A stretch of 64,000 nucleotides of DNA from Bacteroidaceae bacterium (GCA_017534535.1 JAFXVZ010000010.1:1-64000), one strand, 5' to 3'; numbered from the stretch's first letter, positions 7,036-16,321 are shown. Program-made: numbers and translations. The notes: generated by a model from the letters alone, not told the origin.

Positions 7036-9387
7036 TTATTTAACAGCAATCTCTTTGATCTCTTTCTGAGGTTTCAGAATATCCAAAGCCTTCCAAGTCT
7101 GCTCCTTAGCCAACTTGAATGGAGCGGTGCAACGGATATCCTCTACATTGGCACCAAACTTCACCACATAATTGCCAGCAGCAGTTTCCCACTGGTCAAT
7201 GTTTTCGTTGAATGAAGCCAATGAATAAAGGGTAACATCCATTGTCAATGTCTGGCTCTCGCCCGGCTGTAATTCCTTGGTTTTGGCAAAGCCTTTCAGC
7301 TCTTGCTGAGGCTTAACCAAATTGCCTGCAGGAGCAGATACATATAATTCTACAACTTCCTTACCAGCTACCTTGCCAGTATTCTTTACTGTTACAGTAG
7401 CACGGAAACCATCCTTGGTAGGGGTTACCTTTGGTGCGCTATACTCAAAGGTGGTGTAGCTCAAGCCATAACCAAACGGATAAGACACCTCTTTGCCAAT
7501 GGTGTTGAAGTAACGATAGCCTACCCAAATGCCTTCTTCGTAGTTAACATAGGATACATTCTTCACTTCACGCTGTGCGCCGCCCAAAGCAGCTCCCATA
7601 CCCATCATGCCATCAGACTTCTGGTCGAATGGAAAGTTCTTAGAAGATGGGTCATCCATATAGTTGTTGAGCCAAGTCATAGTAAGCTTGCCAGATGGCG
7701 TTACCTTCCCACTCAGAATGTCGGCTACAGAATAGCCACCTTCTTGACCAGGTTGCCAAGCCAACAGAATAGCATCTGGTAGGTTCTTCCAAGAAGCAGA
7801 TTCGATAGCACCACCGATATTCAGCACTGCCACCACTTTCTTGCCTGCCAAGTGGAATGCTTCAGTTACATCATTAAGCAACTGACGCTCTACCTCAGAA
7901 AGATTGAAATCATTAGGTACGTTACGGTCACCACCTTCACCAGCATTACGGCCAATGGTTACGATGGCGATATCGTTAGCAGCAACTTGCTTGTCGATAA
8001 TAGCACGCTCGATAGGCATTTCAGTCAAAGCTGCTTCACCCAAGCTCAACATCGCCATCATACCACCAACGGCAGGACGAGCTGCAGCTTGGCGTGCACG
8101 CTCATATTTAGTATAGGTCTCATACACGTTCTTCAACTCATCATTCACCTCATAACCAGCGCTCTTCAAACCCGTGAGCAGGTCGATGGTATAAGCCTTG
8201 TTCACGTTACCGGAACCGGTACCACCAGCAATGAAGTTATAGGAGGTGATACCAAACAAAGCCACTTTCTTGGCGTCCTTGATAGGCAGGGCATTGCCCT
8301 CGTTCTTCAGCAATACCATACCCTCAGCAGCAGAGTTGCGAGTTACTTGAGCATGTGCCTTCAAATCGGGGGCATCACTGTACTTGTAGCCCTTGAAACG
8401 AGGAGTGCGAACGATATATTGCAGAATGCGCTTTACACAAACATCTACATCTTCCATGCTAACCTTGCCCTCGTTTACCGCCTTGATGAGGTCGGTCTTC
8501 TGCTGAGGCATACCTGGTTCCATCAAGTCATTGCCTGCATGTACTTGGGCAGCAATATCGCGAACCATGGTCCAGTCGGTTACCACCAGACCTTTATAAC
8601 CCCACTCTGTACGAAGCAGATCAGTCAGCAGTTCACGATCTTGCTGAGTAAACTTACCATTAATCTTATTGTAAGAAGACATCACGGTCCATGGATTTGC
8701 ATCCTTTACTACCATCTCAAATGCCTTGAGATAGATTTCACGTAGCGCACGCTGGTTCAGACGAGAGTCAGCTGCCATACGGTTTGTTTCTTGTGAATTA
8801 GCAGCAAAGTGCTTCACACTTACGCCCACGCCATTGCTCTGGATTCCATTGGTATATGCCGTAGCAATCTTACCTGTCAAGAATGGATCCTCTGAATAAT
8901 ACTCGAAGTTACGACCATTCAGTGGGTTACGATGAATATTCATACCTGGAGCCAGCAATACGTCGATGCCATACTCCAGTACTTCGTTACCCATAGCCTT
9001 GCCTACTTGCTCCACCAATTCAGTGTTCCAGGTACTTGCCAATGAAGTGCCTACAGGGAAACCTGTGGCATAGAAAGTTTTGTCAGTACCCTTGCGGGTA
9101 GGAGAGATGCGAACACCTGCAGGACCGTCAGAGAGTACGGTAGCAGGAATACCCAGACGCTCGATAGGGTTAGTAGTGCCTGCAGCACCAGGTACCAAAA
9201 CCTCAGAAGAAGCAGTCATGGCACCTGCTGTCATGCTACCCCAGCCAGCACCTACAATCAGGTCTGCCTTCTCTTCTAAGGTCAATGCCTTTACAATCTC
9301 ATCCACATTATTGGGGCTCAGCTTCTGTGCTTGAGCTACACCAAATGACAATGCAGTTGCTACAAATAAAATCAGTTTCTTGTTCAT
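7036..9387 (-). CDS. Glycoside hydrolase family 3, beta-glucosidase-like
   Basis: A 783-residue exported enzyme. A signal peptide (about residues 1-20, ending AQAQ) precedes a GH3 N-terminal barrel with PGMNIHRNPLNGRNFEY near 147-163 and the KH motif at 192-193. The nucleophile is in VVTDW (Asp271). A C-terminal GH3 domain and a fibronectin III-like tail (YGLSYTTFEYS onwards) follow. Such enzymes release glucose or related sugars from beta-linked oligosaccharides in the periplasm. The exact sugar cannot be read from the sequence. No SusC/SusD pair is adjacent, so it is not part of an obvious polysaccharide locus. Confidence 0.93.
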   Translation of the reverse strand: MNKKLILFVATALSFGVAQAQKLSPNNVDEIVKALTLEEKADLIVGAGWGSMTAGAMTASSEVLVPGAAGTTNPIERLGIPATVLSDGPAGVRISPTRKGTDKTFYATGFPVGTSLASTWNTELVEQVGKAMGNEVLEYGIDVLLAPGMNIHRNPLNGRNFEYYSEDPFLTGKIATAYTNGIQSNGVGVSVKHFAANSQETNRMAADSRLNQRALREIYLKAFEMVVKDANPWTVMSSYNKINGKFTQQDRELLTDLLRTEWGYKGLVVTDWTMVRDIAAQVHAGNDLMEPGMPQQKTDLIKAVNEGKVSMEDVDVCVKRILQYIVRTPRFKGYKYSDAPDLKAHAQVTRNSAAEGMVLLKNEGNALPIKDAKKVALFGITSYNFIAGGTGSGNVNKAYTIDLLTGLKSAGYEVNDELKNVYETYTKYERARQAAARPAVGGMMAMLSLGEAALTEMPIERAIIDKQVAANDIAIVTIGRNAGEGGDRNVPNDFNLSEVERQLLNDVTEAFHLAGKKVVAVLNIGGAIESASWKNLPDAILLAWQPGQEGGYSVADILSGKVTPSGKLTMTWLNNYMDDPSSKNFPFDQKSDGMMGMGAALGGAQREVKNVSYVNYEEGIWVGYRYFNTIGKEVSYPFGYGLSYTTFEYSAPKVTPTKDGFRATVTVKNTGKVAGKEVVELYVSAPAGNLVKPQQELKGFAKTKELQPGESQTLTMDVTLYSLASFNENIDQWETAAGNYVVKFGANVEDIRCTAPFKLAKEQTWKALDILKPQKEIKEIAVK

Positions 9388-9407
9388 AATTCAACTATAA
9401 ATGTTTT

Positions 9408-10571
9408 TCATTCTTCAATTTTCATTATCTCCTTGGCAATAGTCCTTGCTTCGGCATCTGTGGCCAAATAGTCTTCCAGCGTAGGCTTGGCGACAAAAGT
9501 GGTACGTTTCATTGTCTTCTCTATTACCTCGCTCATGCCCAAGAAAGATACTTGGTCGTGCAGGAAACCTGCATTCACAACTTCGTTTGCTGCATTGACA
9601 ATACAAGGCATATTGCCCCCACGACGTATTGCCTCATAGGCTAATGCCAAGTTGCGGAATTTCTCTGTATCAGGCTTTTCGAAGGTGAGTTGAGCATATT
9701 TGCTGAAATCTATGCGAGGGAACGATGATTTCAAGCGCAAAGGGTAGGTGAACGCATATTGTATAGGTACACGCATATCGGGCATACCCAATTGTGCTAT
9801 GATGGCACCGTCTTCATATTGTACAGCAGAATGGATAATACTCTGTGGATGAACCAATACCTCAATTTGCTCAGGGTTCACACGGAAGAGCCATCTTGCT
9901 TCCATCACCTCAAAACCTTTGTTCATCATCGAAGCAGAGTCGATGGTGATTTTCGCTCCCATATTCCAATTAGGGTGCTTCAAGGCTTGCTCCTTGGTTA
10001 CCGTCTTGAGTTGCTCATGGGTAAAAGTACGGAAAGGCCCGCCAGATGCTGTGAGTAATATCTTCTCTATGCGGTTGTATTCATTGCCTTGCAGGCTCTG
10101 GAAGATAGCCGAATGCTCAGAATCTACAGGCAATAAAGGTACTCGGTTTTCATCGCAAAGTTGGTTGACTAACTCTCCTGCTACTACCATCGTTTCCTTG
10201 TTCGCTAATGCAATGGGTTTCTTGGCACGGATGGCACTGATGGTGGGTCGCAAGCCAGAGAAACCCACCAAAGCCGTAAGTACGATATCCACCTGGTCAT
10301 CTTGCACCACCTCTTCCAAAGCTTTGGCACCAGCATAAACCTTGATAGGGAGGTCTGCTAATGCATCTTTTAACGCTGGGTAGTGTTGCTCGTTGGCAAT
10401 CACTACTGCCTCTGGCTGGTATTTCTTAGCTTGTTCTATCAGCTTGTCCACCTGGTTGTTCGCTGTCAACACGTATGCCTCGTAAAGGTCGCTATGTTCC
10501 TCTATCACTTCCAAGGCTTGTGTACCAATCGAGCCTGTAGAGCCTAATATCGCAATTTTCTTTTTCTGCAT
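9408..10571 (-). CDS. dxr: 1-deoxy-D-xylulose 5-phosphate reductoisomerase
   Basis: A 387-residue cytoplasmic enzyme, the committed step of the MEP isoprenoid pathway: it converts DXP to MEP with NADPH. The NADPH-binding GSTGSIG is at residues 10-16. Further signatures are ALANKETMV, the metal-binding VDSEHSAIFQ and LTASGGPFR. Length is normal. The start ATG lies two bases after the stop of rimM, and the genes form a run DUF4290-murA-rimM-dxr on the minus strand. Confidence 0.97.
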   Translation of the reverse strand: MQKKKIAILGSTGSIGTQALEVIEEHSDLYEAYVLTANNQVDKLIEQAKKYQPEAVVIANEQHYPALKDALADLPIKVYAGAKALEEVVQDDQVDIVLTALVGFSGLRPTISAIRAKKPIALANKETMVVAGELVNQLCDENRVPLLPVDSEHSAIFQSLQGNEYNRIEKILLTASGGPFRTFTHEQLKTVTKEQALKHPNWNMGAKITIDSASMMNKGFEVMEARWLFRVNPEQIEVLVHPQSIIHSAVQYEDGAIIAQLGMPDMRVPIQYAFTYPLRLKSSFPRIDFSKYAQLTFEKPDTEKFRNLALAYEAIRRGGNMPCIVNAANEVVNAGFLHDQVSFLGMSEVIEKTMKRTTFVAKPTLEDYLATDAEARTIAKEIMKIEE

Positions 10572-10573
10572 GG

Positions 10574-11098
10574 TTAATTGTCAATTGTCAATAATCCGTT
10601 AGGTAAATCCATTGTAATGGTTTTGGTTTCTCGATTCAAATCCACGATCAAGTCTTCTTGTGCTGGTATTAGAAGTTCATTACCATCATGCTCTATTATA
10701 AATAAAGTGTTGATGGTAGAGTCGTCCACATCTATTACCTTGCCAATCTCACCCATCTTCACATCTTTAATCAGGAAGCCAACAAAGTAATTCCAAGTAA
10801 GTTCGTTATCTTCTAACGAATTAGCATGTTCCTTGGGAAAATAGACATCTACGTTTGTCATTCGCCTGGCTTGTTGTTCCGTATCGATTCCTTCCAGTTT
10901 GATGAGGGCAGTGGAATCACTACGAAAGCGATAGCTTTCAAGGAAGAAAGGCACTAAGATGCCGTCCATCATGCAAATAATATAATCGGCATCTACGCGG
11001 TCGAAGATGTCGTCATCGAATGTAAACGATAACTCACCATGTACGCCATGTGGCTTGTTGATGATACCAATCTTATATACGTCTTCCTCTCTGATCAT
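10574..11098 (-). CDS. rimM: 16S rRNA processing protein RimM
   Basis: A 174-residue maturation factor that binds ribosomal protein S19 and helps assemble the 30S head. The N-terminal RimM barrel covers about residues 6-90 ([16 protein letters not shown]) and a PRC-type barrel follows. Its start overlaps the murA stop by 4 bases, pointing to coupled translation. The last four residues (TIDN) and the TAA stop are encoded by a TTGTCAA heptamer repeat, an extension likely to be lineage-specific. Confidence 0.93.
   Translation of the reverse strand: MIREEDVYKIGIINKPHGVHGELSFTFDDDIFDRVDADYIICMMDGILVPFFLESYRFRSDSTALIKLEGIDTEQQARRMTNVDVYFPKEHANSLEDNELTWNYFVGFLIKDVKMGEIGKVIDVDDSTINTLFIIEHDGNELLIPAQEDLIVDLNRETKTITMDLPNGLLTIDN
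10578..10591. repeat. TTGTCAA heptamer x2 at the rimM 3' end
   Basis: Two perfect TTGTCAA units on the plus strand encode the last residues of RimM on the minus strand. They match the array at the end of tsaB. Confidence 0.75.
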
Positions 11099-12399
11099 AT
11101 TCTTGTAATCCTGGCACCCAGCGCATTCAGTCGTCCTTCAATGTTTTGATAGCCTCGGTCTATCTGTTCAATATTATGGATACGACTAATACCATCTGCA
11201 CTCATGGCAGCAATCAACAGGGCAATACCAGCACGAATATCAGGTGATGTCATAGTACCACCCTTCAGACGAAGTTGTCGGTTATGCCCAATCACCACGG
11301 CACGGTGAGGGTCGCAAAGAATGATCTGAGCACCCATGTCAATCAACTTATCTACGAAGAACAGACGACTTTCAAACATCTTCTGATGAATCAGTACGCT
11401 ACCCTTGGCCTGTGTAGCCACCACTAACAACACGCTCAGCAAATCAGGTGTCAATCCAGGCCAAGGAGCATCGGCAATAGTCATGATTGAACCATCGATA
11501 AACGATTCAATCTGATAGTTCTCCTGTGCGGGGACAAAAATGTCATCGCCTTGTTGCTCCAACTGGATACCCAAACGGCTGAAACTGTTAGGAATAATGC
11601 CCAGGTTATCATATGATACATTCTTGATGGTAAGGTTACTCTGCGTCATAGCAGCCATGCCAATGAAACTTCCCACCTCAATCATATCTGGCAAAACCGT
11701 ATGCTCTGTACCATGTAGCTCCTTCACACCTTCAATGGTAAGCAAATTGGAGGCAATGCCACTAATATGGGCACCCATACGGTTCAGCATACGGCAAAGT
11801 TGTTGAATGTATGGTTCGCAGGCAGCATTGTAGATGGTAGTGGTACCCTCAGCCATGACAGCTGCCATCACGATATTGGCAGTACCTGTTACAGATGCCT
11901 CGTCTAATAACATATAGGTACCTTTCAGCTTCTTGGCAGTAATTTCATAGGTTCGGTTATTGGCATTGTATTTGAAATCGGCTCCCAAGTTCTGGATACC
12001 AATGAAGTGGGTATCCAATCTGCGACGACCAATCTTATCGCCACCTGGTTTGGGGGTAAATGCCTTGCCGAAGCGAGCTACCATCGGGCCTACCAGCATG
12101 ATGCTACCACGTAGTGACGCACTGCGCTTGATGAACTCCTCGCTCTGCAGATAGTTCAGGTCAATATTAGCAGCCTTGAAGCTATATGAGTCAATGCCAA
12201 TCTTCTTCACTACAGACCCCATGTCACGCATTAGTTGGATGAGGTTATTTACATCAAGAATATCTGGTACATGGTGTACTGTTACCTCTTCAGCTGTCAG
12301 AAGAGTGGCACAGATAATCTGCAGTACCTCGTTCTTGGCACCTTGCGGATAGATTTCCCCTTCCAGGCGATGTCCGCCTTCAATCACGAATGAAGCCAT
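11095..12399 (-). CDS. murA: UDP-N-acetylglucosamine 1-carboxyvinyltransferase
   Basis: A 434-residue enzyme that transfers enolpyruvate to UDP-GlcNAc, the first committed step of peptidoglycan synthesis. The start is taken at [14 protein letters not shown] because the family begins here; the frame stays open 33 codons further upstream but would overlap the end of the DUF4290 gene. Typical motifs are [10 protein letters not shown] and [14 protein letters not shown]. In the active-site loop the usual cysteine is replaced by aspartate: [12 protein letters not shown], Asp121. In MurA of other bacteria this change leaves the enzyme active but insensitive to fosfomycin. Confidence 0.96.
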   Translation of the reverse strand: MASFVIEGGHRLEGEIYPQGAKNEVLQIICATLLTAEEVTVHHVPDILDVNNLIQLMRDMGSVVKKIGIDSYSFKAANIDLNYLQSEEFIKRSASLRGSIMLVGPMVARFGKAFTPKPGGDKIGRRRLDTHFIGIQNLGADFKYNANNRTYEITAKKLKGTYMLLDEASVTGTANIVMAAVMAEGTTTIYNAACEPYIQQLCRMLNRMGAHISGIASNLLTIEGVKELHGTEHTVLPDMIEVGSFIGMAAMTQSNLTIKNVSYDNLGIIPNSFSRLGIQLEQQGDDIFVPAQENYQIESFIDGSIMTIADAPWPGLTPDLLSVLLVVATQAKGSVLIHQKMFESRLFFVDKLIDMGAQIILCDPHRAVVIGHNRQLRLKGGTMTSPDIRAGIALLIAAMSADGISRIHNIEQIDRGYQNIEGRLNALGARITRI

Positions 12400-12403
12400 G
12401 TTA

Positions 12404-13033
12404 TCAATGTTTCTTATTCTTGTTCTTATTCTGATTTTGATTCTGCCCGTTCTTGATGTTTGGACGTGGCTTGACGTAATTCTTTTCCATGCGCTCAACG
12501 ATCAGCGCACGAATTTCGTCATTCAGACGCAGTTTGCCATCCGACATTTCAACCAGGTCGTCGGCAATCTTCTGCTCATCCATCGAGTCCTTGTTGTAAG
12601 TAAGGTAATCTTTGCGCATATGGTTGCAGATTAAGGCAATGAGGTTGTTCTTTTCATCACCTTCTTCTATGTCGCAAGCCTTGACAATCAGGTTCTCCAA
12701 TAGTCTGCCATAGTGACGATAGCGCATTCTCTTTCCATTTGTTGGAATCGGATCGGGCTTCACGTTTAGGTTTTCTGGCTTTACAGTTTCAAACGGATAG
12801 TCGATATCCAGCTTGAAATCCGACATGATAGCCAGGTGGTCCCACAGCTTATGTTCAAAATCAGGCACATTCTTCAAATTAGGAAACATGCCCTCCATGA
12901 TGTGTATAATGGTTTCTGCACACCACTGTCGCTCTGCACGGTCTTCTATGGTAACCGCATAATCCACCATGTTTTGTACGCTGCGTCCGTATTCAGGCAG
13001 CGCCATTTTCTTCTGTTGAGTGTTATATTGCAT
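12404..13033 (-). CDS. DUF4290 family protein
   Basis: A 209-residue protein of a Bacteroidetes-restricted family, recognised by the N-terminal PEYGRSVQNMVDYA and the HLAIMSDFKLDIDYPFE segment, and by its position directly before murA. It is mostly helical with a low-complexity Asn/Lys/Gln tail (about residues 190-209). There is no signal peptide or membrane segment. Function is unknown; the constant neighbourhood suggests a link with cell-wall precursor synthesis or division, which is inference only. Confidence 0.85.
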   Translation of the reverse strand: MQYNTQQKKMALPEYGRSVQNMVDYAVTIEDRAERQWCAETIIHIMEGMFPNLKNVPDFEHKLWDHLAIMSDFKLDIDYPFETVKPENLNVKPDPIPTNGKRMRYRHYGRLLENLIVKACDIEEGDEKNNLIALICNHMRKDYLTYNKDSMDEQKIADDLVEMSDGKLRLNDEIRALIVERMEKNYVKPRPNIKNGQNQNQNKNKNKKH

Positions 13034-13044
13034 ACTTTTTATTT

Positions 13045-13161
13045 ATTGATCATTGACTATTGGCCATTGACCATTATCCATGCGGATGAAGTCAAGCTCA
13101 AAAATCAATGCTCGGTTATTATTCATTATTTAATTGTCAATCGTCAATTGTCAATTGTCAA
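13045..13161. repeat. Heptamer minisatellites between tsaB and DUF4290
   Basis: Five ATTGAYC-type heptamers lie at 13045-13079, just upstream of the DUF4290 start. Four TTGTCAA/TCGTCAA heptamers lie at 13134-13161. The second set contains the tsaB stop codon and its last residues. About 55 bases of ordinary-looking sequence separate them. Confidence 0.85.
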
Positions 13162-13855
13162 TCTTCAAAGGATTCTTTGCCACCGTCGCCACAAACTCCT
13201 TTAGGTAATATGGCTCGAAATACGCCACATCCTTGTAATCTTGCAGGGCGATAGCCTTCTCAGCCAAAGGGAACATCCATTTTGCTACGGGGTGGATGTT
13301 GTCTATGAAATGGGCATTAGGATGTAGGCTCAACACCTCTTTACATTTTGAGGAACCATTGCCGAAGAAATACACTGGACCTTCGTCCAGATAAGTCTTG
13401 TATGTATCAGCATTCACGATATCTGCTTGGGTTTGCCTTACTTCTCGTAAAGCACGATCATAGACAGCTGCATAGACCTCCATCCTGCGAGCATCAATCA
13501 TGGGGCAAAGAAGAGCGTCTTCCGGTAATTCCTGTCTTAGCAATACAGGAACACACAATACTTTCAGTGTAGGAATGCCAATCAGTTTTACATTCCTGCC
13601 ATAGCAAACACCTTTGGCCATAGATACCCCAATGCGCAAACCTGTATAAGAACCAGGACCACAACTCACAGCTACAGCGTCCAAAGGAATGGCATGGCTT
13701 TCAACGAACGAAAGGGCCTCATCGACATAGATTCCCAATTGAGTGTTGTGGTTTGGCCCACTGAAATCCTCCTCGTGCCAGATGTTGCGCCCGTTGTCAC
13801 TTACGGCTACAGAACAAACCTCTGTAGAGGTCTCGATATGTAAAATACACGACAT
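13151..13855 (-). CDS. tsaB: tRNA t6A37 biosynthesis protein TsaB
   Basis: A 234-residue protein of the ASKHA fold that pairs with TsaD (and TsaE) to install threonylcarbamoyl at A37 of ANN-decoding tRNAs. Seen motifs are the N-terminal ILHIETSTEVCSVAVS, NHNTQL and SCGPGSYTGLRIG. The C-terminus (LKIDN) and TGA stop come from a TTGTCAA repeat array, as in rimM. It is separated from DUF4290 by repeats, so common transcription with that operon is uncertain. Confidence 0.94.
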   Translation of the reverse strand: MSCILHIETSTEVCSVAVSDNGRNIWHEEDFSGPNHNTQLGIYVDEALSFVESHAIPLDAVAVSCGPGSYTGLRIGVSMAKGVCYGRNVKLIGIPTLKVLCVPVLLRQELPEDALLCPMIDARRMEVYAAVYDRALREVRQTQADIVNADTYKTYLDEGPVYFFGNGSSKCKEVLSLHPNAHFIDNIHPVAKWMFPLAEKAIALQDYKDVAYFEPYYLKEFVATVAKNPLKIDN

Positions 13856-13884
13856 ATTTCAGAATACTTTTCATTTTCAGCCAA

Positions 13885-13892
13885 CAAATTTA
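13885..13892 (-). promoter_or_regulatory. Candidate -7 element for tsaB
   Basis: On the minus strand this reads TAAATTTG, matching TAnnTTTG, about 30 bases before the tsaB start. No clear -33 box was seen. Confidence 0.4.
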
Positions 13893-13924
13893 GTCTTTTA
13901 TTTCCACATCTTAAAATATTCCGT

Positions 13925-13932
13925 TAATTTTG
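13925..13932 (+). promoter_or_regulatory. -7 element for the yicC-gmk-nadD run
   Basis: TAATTTTG fits the TAnnTTTG consensus 35 bases before the yicC start. A good TTTG at -33 is not evident. Confidence 0.5.
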
Positions 13933-13967
13933 CATCTGTTTAGATTAAAAAAAGTGATATTTCGACT

Positions 13968-14846
13968 ATGATTCTATCAATGACGGGCTATGGCAAAGTG
14001 GTTGTTGAACTGCCCGAAAAGAAAGTGAATATTGAGATCAAGTCGCTGAACAGTAAAGCGATGGATCTTTCAACCCGTATAGCTCCCCTCTATAGAGAGA
14101 AGGAGATGGAAGTGCGTAACCTCATTGCACAGCAGTTGGAGCGTGGCAAAGTGGATTTCTCGTTGTGGGTTGAGAAGAAGGATAATTCTGATATTACGGT
14201 GCCAGTAAATCAAGGCGCAATGGCAGCTTATTACAAACGTCTGAGTGAAATTGTGGAGGAAACAGGTATCCCTGCTCCTCAAGATTGGTTCAACACGCTG
14301 CTTCGTATGCCAGAAGTGATGGCTACTAAGGATGAGGCTGTAGAACTGACAGAAGAAGAGTGGAGCCAAGTGGCCGAGGGCATTCGGCAGGCTTTACAGC
14401 ATTTGATGGATTTCCGTAAGCAAGAAGGTGAGGCTTTGGATAAGAAATTCCGTGCCAATATTAATAAGATAGGTGAGCTATTGGCATCCGTTGAACCTTA
14501 TGAGAAGGAGCGCGTTCCTAAGATAAAGGAACGTATTCTTGATGCATTGCAGAAATTGCCTGTGGATTACGATAAGAATCGTTTGGAGCAGGAACTTATC
14601 TATTATATTGAAAAACTGGATATTAACGAGGAGAAGCAGCGCCTTTCTAACCACTTGGCTTACTTCATTTCTACGATGGAGGGTAAGCATGGCCAAGGTA
14701 AGAAACTGGGTTTCATAGCTCAAGAGATGGGGCGTGAAATCAATACCCTGGGTAGTAAGAGCAATCAGGCTGAGATGCAGAAGATAGTGGTGCAGATGAA
14801 GGATGAGTTGGAGCAGATTAAGGAACAGGTCTTGAATGTAATGTAA
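13968..14846 (+). CDS. yicC: YicC family endoribonuclease-like protein
   Basis: A 292-residue cytoplasmic protein. It opens with the family's MILSMTGYGK and the IEIKSLNSKAMDLSTRI segment, and ends with the DUF1732 region containing HLAYFISTMEGKHGQGKKLGF and a helical tail. E. coli YicC is reported to act as an endoribonuclease affecting small-RNA stability; whether this holds in Bacteroidales is not shown here. One base separates it from gmk, a gene order found widely in bacteria. Confidence 0.93.
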   Translation: MILSMTGYGKVVVELPEKKVNIEIKSLNSKAMDLSTRIAPLYREKEMEVRNLIAQQLERGKVDFSLWVEKKDNSDITVPVNQGAMAAYYKRLSEIVEETGIPAPQDWFNTLLRMPEVMATKDEAVELTEEEWSQVAEGIRQALQHLMDFRKQEGEALDKKFRANINKIGELLASVEPYEKERVPKIKERILDALQKLPVDYDKNRLEQELIYYIEKLDINEEKQRLSNHLAYFISTMEGKHGQGKKLGFIAQEMGREINTLGSKSNQAEMQKIVVQMKDELEQIKEQVLNVM

Positions 14847-14847
14847 T

Positions 14848-15423
14848 ATGGGAAAGTTAATCATTTTTAGTGCCCCAAGCGGCAGTGGAAAATCCACCAT
14901 CATCAACTATTTGCTGCAAGAGCATCCGGAGTTGAATTTGGCATTCTCCATTAGTGCTACCAGTCGTGCTCCTCGTGGTAGTGAACAGCACGGGGTGGAG
15001 TATTTCTTTTTGTCGCCAGAGGATTTCCGTCAACGCATTGAAAAAGAAGAATTTCTGGAGTATGAGGAGGTATATCCTGGGCGCTTTTATGGTACATTGA
15101 AGTCGCAGGTGGAGAAGCAATCGGAAGACGGCCAAAATGTTTTGTTTGATGTGGATGTGAAAGGTGGCATAAACATCAAGAAATACTATGGAGATCGCGC
15201 ATTGAGTGTCTTTATCCAACCACCTTCAATCGAAGTGCTTCGTCAACGTTTGGAAAAACGTGGAACGGAAACGCCAGAGGTCATCAACGATCGCATTGCC
15301 CGTGCCGAATTTGAACTTGGTTTTGCGCCTCAATTCGACAGGGTGGTGATTAATGATGATTTAGATATGGCCAAAGCAGAGACTCTGCAAGTTATTTCAG
15401 ACTTCCTGCAAGATGGGAAATAA
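14848..15423 (+). CDS. gmk: Guanylate kinase
   Basis: A 191-residue enzyme that phosphorylates GMP to GDP with ATP. The P-loop is in SAPSGSGKST (residues 8-17). The GMP-binding SATSRAPRGSEQHGVEYFF and the YPGRFYGT segment are present. Length is normal. It lies between yicC and a small membrane-protein gene, with nadD following. Confidence 0.97.
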   Translation: MGKLIIFSAPSGSGKSTIINYLLQEHPELNLAFSISATSRAPRGSEQHGVEYFFLSPEDFRQRIEKEEFLEYEEVYPGRFYGTLKSQVEKQSEDGQNVLFDVDVKGGINIKKYYGDRALSVFIQPPSIEVLRQRLEKRGTETPEVINDRIARAEFELGFAPQFDRVVINDDLDMAKAETLQVISDFLQDGK

Positions 15424-15426
15424 TTA

Positions 15427-15454
15427 ATCATTGTTCATTATTCATTGTTCATTA
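15427..15454. repeat. TTCATTR heptamer x4 after gmk
   Basis: ATCATTG, TTCATTA, TTCATTG and TTCATTA follow one another between the gmk stop and the next ATG. They are the same units as at 4407-4434. Confidence 0.85.
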
Positions 15455-15463
15455 TTCTTCAAT

Positions 15464-15673
15464 ATGGATTTTAACGGTAAAAACTTGTCAACAAAAGTTG
15501 TTCGTATTTTGTTTGGGATCAACATCTTTGCCATGTTGTGCTTTATCTTTATGGCTGTGTTCTTCTTCTATTACGGCATTAATGACCTTGGCATTATGTT
15601 GGTAGTCATTGCTTGCCTCAGTGCCTTGAATAACTGGAAGTTGTGGGGGAGGATAAAACAAGAGCTGAAGTAG
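15464..15673 (+). CDS. Small hypothetical membrane protein
   Basis: A 69-residue protein with two hydrophobic segments (about residues 13-34 and 38-54) and a basic C-terminus. The ATG at 15464 is preferred over an in-frame TTG at 15431, because the extra residues would be encoded by the 7 bp repeat array. No family was recognised. It lies in the yicC-gmk-nadD run on the same strand. Confidence 0.6.
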   Translation: MDFNGKNLSTKVVRILFGINIFAMLCFIFMAVFFFYYGINDLGIMLVVIACLSALNNWKLWGRIKQELK

Positions 15674-15706
15674 GAGATTGGATACGGAAAATAAGGATAT
15701 AGGATA

Positions 15707-16321
15707 ATGGTCAACGCTCAACGTTCAACGTTCAACGGAAAGAAGGTGGCACTCTATTTCGGCTCCTTTAACCCCATCCATGTAGGGCACCTTGCACTCG
15801 CTAATTATCTATGCGAATATGGCGAGATGGATGAACTGTGGTTTGTTGTCAGTCCCAGAAACCCTTTTAAGCAACAGGCTGATTTGATGGACGATGACTT
15901 TCGCCTTCAATTGGTTCAATTAGCGATTAAAGACTATTCTAAGTTCCAAGTTTGCGACGTGGAGTTCTCTATGCCTCGACCATCTTATACCTATCATACT
16001 TTATTGAAACTACGTGAACTCTATCCAAATTACGAGTTCTGTTTATTGATGGGAGCCGACAACTATCCCAACCTTAAGAGCTGGTATCATGGTGAGGATA
16101 TTTTGGCAGAATACCCCATTATCGTCTATCCTCGTCCAGGTTATCCATTGCCGGAGGAAGATCTGCCATCAAATGTCCACCTCGTCAATGCTCCTCAGTT
16201 TGAAGTTTCCTCTACTTTTATTAGAGAATCTTTGGCAACAGGCAAAGATGTTCGTTTCTTTCTGCATCCAGATGTGTGGTCAGTTATGGTAAAAAATAAT
16301 AATTCCTCGTTGGAGAAATAA
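15707..16321 (+). CDS. nadD: Nicotinate-nucleotide adenylyltransferase
   Basis: A 204-residue enzyme of NAD synthesis that adenylylates nicotinate mononucleotide. The nucleotidyltransferase signature GSFNPIHVGH is at residues 19-28, and the C-terminal SSTFIRES motif is present. The first eleven or so residues (MVNAQRSTFNG) are encoded by four 7 bp repeats and precede the point where the family normally begins, so the native start is uncertain. A GTG at residue 14 is the only nearer alternative seen. The last codons form the left arm of the terminator. Confidence 0.93.
   Translation: MVNAQRSTFNGKKVALYFGSFNPIHVGHLALANYLCEYGEMDELWFVVSPRNPFKQQADLMDDDFRLQLVQLAIKDYSKFQVCDVEFSMPRPSYTYHTLLKLRELYPNYEFCLLMGADNYPNLKSWYHGEDILAEYPIIVYPRPGYPLPEEDLPSNVHLVNAPQFEVSSTFIRESLATGKDVRFFLHPDVWSVMVKNNNSSLEK
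15709..15736. repeat. GTCAACG-type heptamer x4 at the nadD start
   Basis: GGTCAAC, GCTCAAC, GTTCAAC and GTTCAAC follow directly from the start codon and are translated as the NadD N-terminus. The minus-strand array in the mltD signal peptide yields similar residues. Confidence 0.85.

Noticed and set aside
7852-8745. Long plus-strand ORF opposite the GH3 gene
   Set aside because: No family resemblance, and the GH3 active-site motifs on the minus strand are certain.
12400-12498. Longer N-terminus for MurA
   Set aside because: The 33 extra residues are Arg/Ile-rich, unlike the family, and overlap the conserved end of the DUF4290 gene in another frame.
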